Source: Xylocopa sonorina
Lineage: Eukaryota; Arthropoda; Insecta; Hymenoptera; Apidae
Direction of reading: 5' to 3'
Assembly (NCBI RefSeq): GCF_050948175.1
Contig: NW_027490499.1
Span: 109,385 to 173,384, forward strand
Length of the DNA: 64,000 nucleotides
The notes below the pieces were generated by a model. The model was not told where the DNA came from. It saw only the letters and a program-made list of their open reading frames with translations, and made no database searches. Position numbers and translations under genes: made by a program. Shown piece after piece: positions 21,001 through 35,400 of the stretch. Position 1 is the first letter of the stretch. Each line of letters begins with the position of its first letter.

Positions 21001-22199
21001 GCGATATCGCGTTTTAAGAAGCATTAGAACTCTATTGCTGCGATACGTAGACATCTGCAATCGCTATTTCCTTGCAAGGAAGTGTCGCATTTACATTCAT
21101 TTGAAGTGTAAACGAGGAATACATGACACTTCGCAAATCATATTATATCTTACCATGAAACATAGAAATGAGATGCGATATCGCGTTTTAAGAAGCATCA
21201 GAAATCCATTGCTACGATACGTAGACATCTGCAAACGCTATTTCCTTGCAAGAAAGTGTCGCATTTACTTTCATTTGAATCGTAGACGAGGAATGCATAA
21301 CACTTCGCAATGAATATTATATCTTATCTTGAAACATAGATATGAGATGCGATATCGCGTTTTAAGAATCATATCAACTCTATTGCTACGATACGTAGAC
21401 ATCTGCAATCGCTATTTCCTTGCAACGAAGTGTCGCATTTACTTTCATTTGAATCGTAGACGAGGAATGCATAACACTTCGCAATGAATATTATATCTTA
21501 TCTTGAAACATAGATATGAGATGCGATATCGCGTTTAAAGAATCATATGAACTCTATTGCTACAATACGTAGACATCTGCAAACGCTATTTCCTTGCAAA
21601 GAAGTGTCGCATTTACATTCATTTGAAGTGTATACGAGGAATACACAACACTTCGCTAATCATATTATATCTTACCATGAAACATAGATATGAGATGCAA
21701 TATCTCGTTTTAAGAAGCATTTGAACACTATTGCTTCGATACGTAGACATCTGCAAACGCTATTTCCTTGCAAGGAAGTGTCGCATTTACAGTCATTTAA
21801 AGTGTAGACGAGGAATACATAACACTTCGCAAATCAGATTATATCTTACCATGACACATAGAAATGAGATGCGACATCGCGTTCTAAGAAGCATTAGAAC
21901 ACTACTGCTACGATACCTAGACATCTGCAGACGCTATTTCCTAGCAAGGAAGTGTCGCATTTACATTCATTTGAAGTGTACACGAGGAATACATGACACT
22001 TCGCAAATCATATAATATCCTACCATGAAACGTAGAAGTGAGATGCGATATCGCGTTTTAAGAATCATAAGAACTCTATTGCTACGATACGTAGACATCT
22101 GCAAACGCTATTTCCTTGCAAGGAAGTGTCGCATTTACATTCGGTTGATGTGTTGATGAGGAATACATAACACATCGCAAATCATATTATATCTTACCA

Positions 22200-24510
22200 T
22201 GAAACATAGAAATGTGATGCGATATCGCGTTTTAAGAAGCATTAGAACTCTATTGCTACGATACGTAGACATCTGCAAACGCTATTTCCTTGCAAGGAAG
22301 TGTCGCATTTACATTCATTTGAAGTGTAGACGAGGAATACATAACACTTCGCAAATCATATTATATCTTACCATGAAACATAGAAATGAGATGCGATATC
22401 GCGTTTTAAGAAGCATTAGAACTCTATTGCTACGATACGTAGACATCTGCAAACGCTATTTCCTTGCAAGAAAGTGTCGCATTTACTTTCATTTGAATCG
22501 TAGACGAGGAATGCATAACACTTCGCAATGAATATTATATCTTATCTTGAAACATAGATATGAGATGCGATATCGCGTTTTAAGAATCATATCAACTCTA
22601 TTGCTACGATACGTAGACATCTGCAATCGCTATTTCCTTGCAAGGAAGTGTCGCATTTACATTCGTTTGAAGTGTAAACGAGGAATACATGACACTTCGC
22701 AAATCATATTATATCTTACCATGAAACATAGAAATGTGATGCGATATCGCGTTTTAAGAAGCATTAGAACTCTATTGCTACGATACGTAGACATCTGCAA
22801 ACGCTATTTCCTTGCAAGGAAGTGTCGCATTTACATTCATTTGAAGTGTAGACGAGGAATACATAACACTTCGCAAATCATATTATATCTTACCATGAAA
22901 CATAGAAATGAGATGCGATATCGCGTTTTAAGAAGCATTAGAACTCTATTGCTACGATACGTAGACATCTGCAAACGCTATTTCCTTGCAAGAAAGTGTC
23001 GCATTTACTTTCATTTGAATCGTAGACGAGGAATGCATAACACTTCGCAATGAATATTATATCTTATCTTGAAACATAGATATGAGATGCGATATCGCGT
23101 TTTAAGAATCATATCAACTCTATTGCTACGATACGTAGACATCTGCAATCGCTATTTCCTTGCAAGGAAGTGTCGCATTTACATTCATTTGAAGTGTAAA
23201 CGAGGAATACATGACACTTCGCAAATCATATTATATCTTACCATGAAACATAGAAATGTGATGCGATATCGCGTTTTAAGAAGCATTAGAACTCTATTGC
23301 TACGATACGTAGACATCTGCAACCGCTATTTCCTTGCAAGGAAGTGTCGCATTTACATTCATTTGAAGTGTAGACGAGGAATACATAACACTTCGCAAAT
23401 CATATTATATCTTACCATGAAACATAGAAATGAGATGCGATATCGCGTTTTAAGAAGCATTAGAACTCTATTGCTACGATACGTAGACATCTGCAAACGC
23501 TATTTCCTTGCAAGAAAGTGTCGCATTTACTTTCATTTGAATCGTAGACGAGGAATGCATAACACTTCGCAATGAATATTATATCTTATCTTGAAACATA
23601 GATATGAGATGCGATATCGCGTTTTAAGAATCATATCAACTCTATTGCTACGATACGTAGACATCTGCAATCGCTATTTCCTTGCAAGGAAGTGTCGCAT
23701 TTACATTCGTTTGAAGTGTAAACGAGGAATACATGACACTTCGCAAATCATATTATATCTTACCATGAAACATAGAAATGTGATGCGATATCGCGTTTTA
23801 AGAAGCATTAGAACTCTATTGCTACGATACGTAGACATCTGCAAACGCTATTTCCTTGCAAGGAAGTGTCGCATTTACATTCATTTGAAGTGTAGACGAG
23901 GAATACATAACACTTCGCAAATCATATTATATCTTACCATGAAACATAGAAATGAGATGCGATATCGCGTTTTAAGAAGCATTAGAACTCTATTGCTACG
24001 ATACGTAGACATCTGCAAACGCTATTTCCTTGCAAGAAAGTGTCGCATTTACTTTCATTTGAATCGTAGACGAGGAATGCATAACACTTCGCAATGAATA
24101 TTATATCTTATCTTGAAACATAGATATGAGATGCGATATCGCGTTTTAAGAATCATATCAACTCTATTGCTACGATACGTAGACATCTGCAATCGCTATT
24201 TCCTTGCAAGGAAGTGTCGCATTTACATTCATTTGAAGTGTAAACGAGGAATACATGACACTTCGCAAATCATATTATATCTTACCATGAAACATAGAAA
24301 TGTGATGCGATATCGCGTTTTAAGAAGCATTAGAACTCTATTGCTACGATACGTAGACATCTGCAACCGCTATTTCCTTGCAAGGAAGTGTCGCATTTAC
24401 ATTCATTTGAAGTGTAGACGAGGAATACATAACACTTCGCAAATCATATTATATCTTACCATGAAACATAGAAATGAGATGCGATATCGCGTTTTAAGAA
24501 GCATTAGAAC
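22200..24510. repeat. 522-bp trimer / 1044-bp hexamer higher-order repeat
   Basis: Three-monomer units repeat at 22547, 23069, 23591 and 24113 (522 bp apart). Two markers alternate: ACATTCGTTTG at about 22661 and 23705, and CAACCGCT at about 23321 and 24365, each pair 1044 bp apart. The true unit is therefore a hexamer of two slightly different trimers, present nearly twice. Near identity suggests very recent expansion. Confidence 0.88.
22256..22429. repeat. Representative satellite monomer with three dyads
   Basis: One class I monomer, phased at CTACG. It contains CTACG-ATA-CGTAG (22256-22268, 5-bp stem, 3-nt loop) and TTCCTTGCAAGGAA (22286-22299), a perfect 14-bp palindrome. GCGATATCGC, a perfect 10-bp palindrome, lies just upstream at 22219-22228 and recurs 174 bp on at 22393-22402. 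Many other monomers break one or more dyads by single changes (CCTAG for CGTAG, CCTAGC for CCTTGC, AATATCTC for GATATCGC). Confidence 0.9.
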
Positions 24511-27500
24511 ACTATTGCTAGAATAGGTAGACATTTGCAAACGCTATTTCCTAGCAAGGAAGTGTCGCATTTACATTCATTTGATGTGTAGACGAGGAAT
24601 ACATAACACTTCGCAAATCATATAATATCCTACCATGAAACGTAGAAATGAGATGCGATATCGCGTTTTAAGAATCATAAGAACTCTATTGCTACGATAC
24701 GTAGACATCTGCAAACGCTATTTCCTTGCAAGGACGTGTCGCATTTACAATCAGTTGATGTGTTCATGAGGAATACATAACACTACGCAAATCATATTAT
24801 ATCTTACCATGAAACATAGAAATGAGATGCGATATCGCGTTTTAAGAAGCATTAGAACTCTATTGCTACGATACGTAGACATCTGCAAACGCTATTTCCT
24901 TGCAAGGAAGTGTTGCATTTACATTCATTTGAATCGTAGAAGAGGAATGCATAACACTTCGCAATGAATATTATATCTTATCATGAAACATAGATATGAG
25001 ATGCAATATCTCGTTTTAAGAAGCATTTGAACACTATTGCTTCGATACGTAGACATCTGCAAACGCTATTTCCTTGCAAGGAAGTGTCGCATTTACATTC
25101 ATTTAAAGTGTAGACGAGGAATACATAACACTTCGCAAATCATATTATATCTTACCATGACACATAGAAATGAGATGCGACATCGCGTTCTAAGAAGCAT
25201 TAGAACACTACTGTTACGATACCTAGACATCTGCAGACGCTATTTCCTAGCAAGGAAGTGTCGCATTTACATTCATTTGAAGTGTACACGAGGAATACAT
25301 GACACTTCGCAAATCATATTATATCTTACCATGAAACATAGAAATGTGATGCTATATCGCGTTTTAAGAAGCATTAGAATTCTATTGCTACGATACATAG
25401 ACATCTGCAAACGCTATTTCCTCGCAAGGAAGTGTCGCATTTACATTCATTTGAAGTGTACACGAGGAATACATGACACTTCGCAAATCATATAATTTCC
25501 TACCATGAAACGTAGAAATGAGATGCGATATCGCGTTTTAAGAATCATAAGAACTCTATTGCTACGATACGTAGACATCTGCAAACGCTATTTCCTTGCA
25601 AGGAAGTGTCGCATTTACATTCAGTTGATGTGTTGATGAGGAATACATAACAGTTCGCAAATCATATTATATCTTACCATGAAACATAGAAATCAGATGC
25701 GATACCGCGTTTTAAGAAGCATTAGAACTCTATTGCTACGATACGTAGACATCTGCAAACGCTATTTCCTTGCAAGGAAGTGTCGCATTTACATTCATTT
25801 GAAGTGTAAACGAGGAATACATGACACTTCGCAAATCATATTATATCTTACCATGAAACATAGAAATGTGATGCGATATCGCGTTTTAAGAAGCATTAGA
25901 ACTCTATCGCTACGATACGTAGACATCTGCAAACGCTATTTCCTTGCAAGGAAGTGTCGCATTTACATTCATTTGAAGTGTAGACGAGGAATACATAACA
26001 CTTCGCAAATCATATTATATCTTACCATGAAACTTAGAAATGTGATGCGATATCGCGTTTTAAGAAGCATTAGAACTCTATTTCTACGATACCTAGACAT
26101 CAGCAGACGCTATTTCCTAGCAAGGAAGTGTCGCATTTACATTCATTTGAAGTGTGGACGAGGAATACATGACACTTCGCAAATCATATTATATCTTACC
26201 ATGAAACACAGAAATGAGATGCGATATCGCGTTCTAAGAAGCATTAGAACACTACTGCTACGATACCTAGACATCTGCAGACGCTATTTCCTCGCAAGGA
26301 AGTGTCGCATTTACGTTCATTTGAAGTGTACACGAGGAATACATGACACTTCGCAAATCATATAATTTCCTACCATGAAACGTAGAAATGAGATGCGATA
26401 TCGCGTTCTAAGAATCATAAGAACTCTATTGCTACGATACATAGACATCTGCAAACGCTATTTCCTTGCAAGGAAGTGTCGCATTTACATTCAGTTGATG
26501 TGTTGATGAGGAATACATAACAGTTCGCAAATCATATTATATCTTACCATGAAACATAGAAATGAGATGCGATACCGAGTTTTAAGAAGCATTAGAACTC
26601 TATTGCTACGATACGTAGACATCTGCAAACGCTATTTCCTTGCAAGAAAGTGTCGCATTTACATTCATTTGAAGTGTAGACGAGGAATACATAACACTTC
26701 GCAAATCATATTATATCTTACCATGAAACATAGAAATGTGATGCGATATCGCGTTTTAAGAAGCATTAGAACTCTATTTCTACGATACCTAGACATCAGC
26801 AGACGCTATTTCCTAGCAAGGAAGTGTCGCATTTACATTCATTTGAAGTGTGGACGAGGAATACATGACACTTCGCAAATCATATTATATCTTACCATGA
26901 AACACAGAAATGAGATGCGATATCGCGTTTTAAGAAGCATCAGAAATCCATTGCTACGATACGTAGACATCTGCAAACGCTATTTCCTTGCAAGAAAGTG
27001 TCGCATTTACTTTCATTTGAATCGTAGACGAGGAATGCATAACACTTCGCAATGAATATTATATCTTATCTTGAAACATAGATATGAGATGCGATATCGC
27101 GTTTTAAGAATCATATGAACTCTATTGCTTCGATACGTAGACATCTGCAAACGCTATTTCCTTGCAAGGAAGGGTTGCATTTACATTCATTTGAAGTGTA
27201 GACGAGGAATACATAACACTTCGCAAATCATATTACATCTTACCATGAAACATAGAAATGAGATGCGATATCGCGTTTTAAGAAGCATTAGAACACTATT
27301 GCTACGATAGGTAGACATCTGCAAACGCTATTTCCTTGCAAGGAAGTGTCGCATTTACATTCATTTGAAGTGTAGACGAGGAATACATAACACTTCGCAA
27401 AGAATATTATATCTTATCATGAAACATAGATATGAGATGCAATATCTCGTTTTAAGAAGCATTTGAACTCTATTGCTTCGATACGTAGACATCTGCAAAC

Positions 27501-28686
27501 GCTATTTCCTTGCAAGGAAGGGTTGCATTTACATTCATTTGAAGTGTAGACGAGGAATACATAACACTTCGCAAATCATATTACATCTTACCATGAAACA
27601 TAGAAATGAGATGCGATATCGCGTTTTAAGAATTATAAGAACCCTATTGCTACGAGACGTAGACATCTGCAAACGCTATTTCTTTGCAAGGAAGTGTCGC
27701 ATTTACATTCATTTGAATCGTAGACGAGGAATGCATAACACTTCGCAAATCATATTACATCTTACCATGAAACATAGAAATGAGATGCGATATCGAGTTT
27801 TAAGAAGCATTAGAACTGTATTGCTACGATACCTAGACATCTGCAGACGCTATTTCCTAGCAAGGAAGTGTCGCATTTACATTCATTTGAAGGGTAGACG
27901 AGGAATACATGACACTTCGCAAATCATATTATATCTTACCATTAAACATAGAAATGAGATGCGATATCGCGTTTTAAGAAGCATTAGAACACTATTGCTA
28001 CGATAGGTAGACATTTGCAAACGCTATTTCCTTGCAAGGAAGTGTCGCATTTACATCCATTTGAAGTGTAGACGAGGAATACATGACACTTCGCAAATCA
28101 TATTATATCTTACCATGAAACATAGAAATGAGATGCGACATCGCGTTCTAAGAAGCATTAGAACACTACTGCTACGATAGGTAGACATTTGCAAACGCTA
28201 TTTCCGTGCAAGGAAGAGTCGCATTTACATTCATTTGAATCGTAGACGAGGAATGCATAACACTTCGCAAAGAATATTATATCTTATCATGAAACATAGA
28301 TATGAGATGCAATATCTCGTTTTAAGAAGCATTTGAAATCTATTGCTTCGATACCTAGACATCTGCAAACGCTATTTTCTTGCAAGGAAGTGTCGCATTT
28401 ACATTCATTTGAAGTGTAGACAAGGAATACATAGCACTTCGCAAATCATATTATATCTTACCATGAAACATAGAAATGAGATGCGATATCGCGTTTTAAG
28501 ATGCAGCAGAAATCCATTGCTACGATACGTAGACATCAGCAAACGCTATTTCCTTGCAAGAAAGTGTCGCATTTACATTCATTTGAAGTGTAGACGAGGA
28601 ATACATAACACTTCGCAAATCATATTATATCTTACCATGAAACATAGAAATGAGATGCGACATCGCGTTTTAAGAAGCATTAGAAC
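24511..28686. repeat. 4176-bp (24-monomer) tandem duplication, unit 1
   Basis: From the marker ATTGCTAGAATAGG at about 24514 to its next occurrence at about 28690. The open stretches at 25037 and 25679 recur exactly 4176 bp later. It contains class II monomers near 24960 and 27050. Relative to unit 2 it lacks one monomer near 26650. Confidence 0.85.
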
Positions 28687-31600
28687 ACTATTGCTAGAAT
28701 AGGTAGACATTTGCAAACGCTATTTCCTAGCAAGGAAGTGTCGCATTTACATTCATTTGATGTGTAGACGAGGAATACATAACACTTCGCAAATCATATA
28801 ATATCCTACCATGAAACGTAGAAATGAGATGCGATATCGCGTTTTAAGAATCATAAGAACTCTATTGCTACGATACGTAGACATCTGCAAACGCTATTTC
28901 CTTGCAAGGACGTGTCGCATTTACAATCAGTTGATGTGTTCATGAGGAATACATAACACTACGCAAATCATATTATATCTTACCATGAAACATAGAAATG
29001 AGATGCGATATCGCGTTTTAAGAAGCATTAGAACTCTATTGCTACGATACGTAGACATCTGCAAACGCTATTTCCTTGCAAGGAAGTGTTGCATTTACAT
29101 TCATTTGAATCGTAGAAGAGGAATGCATAACACTTCGCAATGAATATTATATCTTATCATGAAACATAGATATGAGATGCAATATCTCGTTTTAAGAAGC
29201 ATTTGAACACTATTGCTTCGATACGTAGACATCTGCAAACGCTATTTCCTTGCAAGGAAGTGTCGCATTTACATTCATTTAAAGTGTAGACGAGGAATAC
29301 ATAACACTTCGCAAATCATATTATATCTTACCATGACACATAGAAATGAGATGCGACATCGCGTTCTAAGAAGCATTAGAACACTACTGTTACGATACCT
29401 AGACATATGCAGACGCTATTTCCTAGCAAGGAAGTGTCGCATTTACATTCATTTGAAGTGTACACGAGGAATACATGACACTTCGCAAATCATATTATAT
29501 CTTACCATGAAACATAGAAATGTGATGCTATATCGCGTTTTAAGAAGCATTAGAATTCTATTGCTACGATACATAGACATCTGCAAACGCTATTTCCTCG
29601 CAAGGAAGTGTCGCATTTACATTCATTTGAAGTGTACACGAGGAATACATGACACTTCGCAAATCATATAATTTCCTACCATGAAACGTAGAAATGAGAT
29701 GCGATATCGCGTTTTAAGAATCATAAGAACTCTATTGCTACGATACGTAGACATCTGCAAACGCTATTTCCTTGCAAGGAAGTGTCGCATTTACATTCAG
29801 TTGATGTGTTGATGAGGAATACATAACAGTTCGCAAATCATATTATATCTTACCATGAAACATAGAAATCAGATGCGATACCGCGTTTTAAGAAGCATTA
29901 GAACTCTATTGCTACGATACGTAGACATCTGCAAACGCTATTTCCTTGCAAGGAAGTGTCGCATTTACATTCATTTGAAGTGTAAACGAGGAATACATGA
30001 CACTTCGCAAATCATATTATATCTTACCATGAAACATAGAAATGTGATGCGATATCGCGTTTTAAGAAGCATTAGAACTCTATCGCTACGATACGTAGAC
30101 ATCTGCAAACGCTATTTCCTTGCAAGGAAGTGTTGCATTTACATTCATTTGAAGTGTAGACGAGGAATACATAACACTTCGCAAATCATATTATATCTTA
30201 CCATGAAACTTAGAAATGTGATGCGATATCGCGTTTTAAGAAGCATTAGAACTCTATTTCTACGATACCTAGACATCAGCAGACGCTATTTCCTAGCAAG
30301 GAAGTGTCGCATTTACATTCATTTGAAGTGTGGACGAGGAATACATGACACTTCGCAAATCATATTATATCTTACCATGAAACACAGAAATGAGATGCGA
30401 TATCGCGTTCTAAGAAGCATTAGAACACTACTGCTACGATACCTAGACATCTGCAGACGCTATTTCCTCGCAAGGAAGTGTCGCATTTACGTTCATTTGA
30501 AGTGTACACGAGGAATACATGACACTTCGCAAATCATATAATTTCCTACCATGAAACGTAGAAATGAGATGCGATATCGCGTTCTAAGAATCATAAGAAC
30601 TCTATTGCTACGATACATAGACATCTGCAAACGCTATTTCCTTGCAAGGAAGTGTCGCATTTACATTCAGTTGATGTGTTGATGAGGAATACATAACAGT
30701 TCGCAAATCATATTATATCTTACCATGAAACATAGAAATGAGATGCGATACCGAGTTTTAAGAAGCATTAGAACTCTATTGCTACGATACGTAGACATCT
30801 GCAAACGCTATTTCCTTGCAAGGAAGTGTCGCATTTACATTCATTTGAAGTGTAAACGAGGAATACATGACACTTCGCAAATCATATTATATCTTACCAT
30901 GAAACATAGAAATGTGATGCGATATCGCGTTTTAAGAAGCATTAGAACTCTATTGCTACGATACGTAGACATCTGCAAACGCTATTTCCTTGCAAGAAAG
31001 TGTCGCATTTACATTCATTTGAAGTGTAGACGAGGAATACATAACACTTCGCAAATCATATTATATCTTACCATGAAACATAGAAATGTGATGCGATATC
31101 GCGTTTTAAGAAGCATTAGAACTCTATTTCTACGATACCTAGACATCAGCAGACGCTATTTCCTAGCAAGGAAGTGTCGCATTTACATTCATTTGAAGTG
31201 TGGACGAGGAATACATGACACTTCGCAAATCATATTATATCTTACCATGAAACACAGAAATGAGATGCGATATCGCGTTTTAAGAAGCATCAGAAATCCA
31301 TTGCTACGATACGTAGACATCTGCAAACGCTATTTCCTTGCAAGAAAGTGTCGCATTTACTTTCATTTGAATCGTAGACGAGGAATGCATAACACTTCGC
31401 AATGAATATTATATCTTATCTTGAAACATAGATATGAGATGCGATATCGCGTTTTAAGAATCATATGAACTCTATTGCTTCGATACGTAGACATCTGCAA
31501 ACGCTATTTCCTTGCAAGGAAGGGTTGCATTTACATTCATTTGAAGTGTAGACGAGGAATACATAACACTTCGCAAATCATATTACATCTTACCATGAAA

Positions 31601-32405
31601 CATAGAAATGAGATGCGATATCGCGTTTTAAGAAGCATTAGAACACTATTGCTACGATAGGTAGACATCTGCAAACGCTATTTCCTTGCAAGGAAGTGTC
31701 GCATTTACATTCATTTGAAGTGTAGACGAGGAATACATAACACTTCGCAAAGAATATTATATCTTATCATGAAACATAGATATGAGATGCAATATCTCGT
31801 TTTAAGAAGCATTTGAACTCTATTGCTTCGATACGTAGACATCTGCAAACGCTATTTCCTTGCAAGGAAGGGTTGCATTTACATTCATTTGAAGTGTAGA
31901 CGAGGAATACATAACACTTCGCAAATCATATTACATCTTACCATGAAACATAGAAATGAGATGCGATATCGCGTTTTAAGAATTATAAGAACCCTATTGC
32001 TACGAGACGTAGACATCTGCAAACGCTATTTCTTTGCAAGGAAGTGTCGCATTTACATTCATTTGAATCGTAGACGAGGAATGCATAACACTTCGCAAAT
32101 CATATTACATCTTACCATGAAACATAGAAATGAGATGCGATATCGAGTTTTAAGAAGCATTAGAACTGTATTGCTACGATACCTAGACATCTGCAGACGC
32201 TATTTCCTAGCAAGGAAGTGTCGCATTTACATTCATTTGAAGGGTAGACGAGGAATACATGACACTTCGCAAATCATATTATATCTTACCATTAAACATA
32301 GAAATGAGATGCGATATCGCGTTTTAAGAAGCATTAGAACACTATTGCTACGATAGGTAGACATTTGCAAACGCTATTTCCTTGCAAGGAAGTGTCGCAT
32401 TTACA
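28687..32405. repeat. 4176-bp tandem duplication, unit 2 (with one extra monomer)
   Basis: Matches unit 1 at offset 4176 up to about 30.8 kb and at offset 4350 (25x174) from about 31.0 kb, so one monomer was gained here or lost in unit 1. Similarity stops near 32405, where GAAGCGTGGTTGAGG replaces the unit 1 sequence. Confidence 0.83.
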
Positions 32406-35400
32406 TTCATTTGAAGCGTGGTTGAGGAATACATGACACTTCGCAAATCATATTATATCTTACCACGAAACATAGAAATGTGATGCGATATCGCGTTTTA
32501 AGAAGCATTAGAACTCTATTGCTACGATACCTAGACATCTGCAGACGCTACTTCCTAGCAAGAAAGTGTCGCATTTACATTCATTTGAAGGGTAGACGAG
32601 GAATACATAACACTTCGCAAATCATGTTATATCTTACCATGAAACATAGAAATGAGATGCGATATCGCGTTTTAAGAATTATAAGAACCCTATTGCTACG
32701 AGACGTAGACATCTGCAAACGCTATTTCTTTGCAAGGAAGTGTCGCATTTACATTCATTTGAATCGTAGACGAGGAATGCATAACACTTCGCAAATCATA
32801 TTACACCTTACCATGAAACATAGAAATGAGATGCGATATCGAGTTTTAAGAAGCATTAGAACTCTATTGCTACGATACCTAGACATCTGCAGACGCTATT
32901 TCCTAGCAAGGAAGTGTCGCGTTTACATTCATTTGAAGTGTAGACGAGGAATACATAACACTTCGCAAATCATATTATATCTTACCATTAAACATAGAAA
33001 TGAGATGCGATATCGCGTTTCAAGAAGCATTAGAACACTATTGCTACGATAGGTAGACATTTGCAAACGCTATTTCCTTGCAAGGAAGTGTCGCATTTAC
33101 ATTCATTTGAAGCGTGGACGAGGAATACATGACACTTCGCAAATCATATTATATCTTACCACGAAACATAGAAATGTGATGCGATATCGCGTTTTAAGAA
33201 GCATTAGAACTCTATTGCTACGATACGTTGACATCTGCAAACGCTATTTCCTTCCAAGAAAGTGTCGCATTTACATTCATTTGAAGTGTAGACGACGGAT
33301 ATATAACACTTCGCAAAACATATTATACCTTACCATGAAACATAGAAATGAGATGCGATATCGCGTTTTAAGAATCATAAGAACTCTATTGCTACGATAC
33401 GTAGACATCTGCAAACGCTAATTCCTTGCAAGGAAGTGTCGCGTTTACATTCATTTGATGTGAAGACGAGGAATACATAACACTTCGCAAATCATATTAT
33501 ATCTTACCATGAAACATAGAAATGAGATGCGATATCGCGTTTTAAGAAGCATTAGAACTCTACTGCTACGATACCTAGACATCTGCAGACGCTACTTCCT
33601 AGCAAGGAAGTGTCGCACTTACATTCATTTGACGTGTAGACGAGGAATACATGACACTTCGCAAATCATATAATATCTTACCATGAAACGTAGAAATGAG
33701 ATGCGATATCGCGTTTTAAGAATCATAAGAACTCTAATGCTACGATACGTAGACATCTGCAAACGCTATTTCCTTCTAAGGAAGTGTCGCATTTACATTC
33801 ATTTGAAGTGTAGACGAGGAATACATGACACTTCGCAAATCATATTATATCTTACCATGAAACATAAAAATGAGATGCGATATCGCGTTTTAAGAAGCAT
33901 TAGAACTCTATTGCTACGATACGTAGACATCTGCAAACGCTATTTCCTTGCAAACAAGTGTCGCATTTACATTCATTTGAAGTGTAGACGAGGAATACAT
34001 AACACTTCGCAAATCATATTATATCTTACCATGAAACATAGAAATGAGATCCGATATCGCGTTTTAAGTATCATAAGATCTCTATTGCTACGATACGTAG
34101 ACATCTGCAAACGCTATTTCCTTGCAAGGAAGTGTCGCATTTACATCCATTTGAAGTGTAGACGAGGAATACATGACACTTCGCAAATCATATTATATCT
34201 TACCATGAAACATAGAAATGAGATGCGACATCGCGTTCTAAGAAGCATTAGAACACTACTGCTACGATAGGTAGACATTTGCAAACGCTATTTCCGTGCA
34301 AGGAAGAGTCGCATTTACATTCATTTGAATCGTAGACGAGGAATGCATAACACTTCGCAAAGAATATTATATCTTATCATGAAACATAGATATGAGATGC
34401 AATATCTCGTTTTAAGAAGCATTTGAAATCTATTGCTTCGATACCTAGACATCTGCAAACGCTATTTTCTTGCAAGGAAGTGTCGCATTTACATTCATTT
34501 GAAGTGTAGACAAGGAATACATAGCACTTCGCAAATCATATTATATCTTACCATGAAACATAGAAATGAGATGCGATATCGCGTTTTAAGATGCAGCAGA
34601 AATCCATTGCTACGATACGTAGACATCAGCAAACGCTATTTCCTTGCAAGAAAGTGTCGGATTTACATTCATTTGAAGTGTAGACGACGGATATATAACA
34701 CTTCGCAAATCATATTATACCTTACCATGAAACATAGAAATGAGATGCGATATCACGTTTTAAGGATCATAAGAACTCTATTGCTACGATACGTAGACAT
34801 CTGCAAATGCTATTTCCTTGCAAGGTAGTGTCGCATTTACATTCATTTGATATGTAGACGAGGAATACTTAACACTTCGCAAATCATATTATGTCTTACC
34901 ATGAAACATAGAAATGAGATGCGATATCGCGTTTTAAGAAGCATTAGAACACTATTGCTACGATAGGTAGACATTTGCAAACGCTATTTCCTTGCAAGGA
35001 AGTGTCGCATTTTCATTCATTTGAAGTGTAGACGAGGAATAAATAACACTTCGCAAATCATATTATATCTTATCATGAAACATAGAAATGAGATGCGATA
35101 TTGCGTTTTAAGAAGCATTAGAACTCTACTGCTACGATACGTAGACATCTGCAAACGCTATTTCCTAGCGAGGAAGTGTCGCATTCACATTCATTTGAAG
35201 TGTAGACGAGGAATACATAACACTCCGCAAATCATATTATATTTTACCATGAAACATAGAAATGTAATGCGATATCGCGTTTTAAGAATCATAAGAACTC
35301 TATTGTTACGATACGTAGACATCTGCAAACGCTATTTCCTTGCAAAGAAGTGTCGCATTTACATTCATTTGAAGTGTAGACGAGGAATACATAACAGTTG

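Noticed and set aside
22256..22429. CENP-B box in the satellite monomer
   Set aside because: TTCG occurs (in ACTTCGCAAATC and CTTCGATACG), but the required downstream A and CGGG positions are absent.
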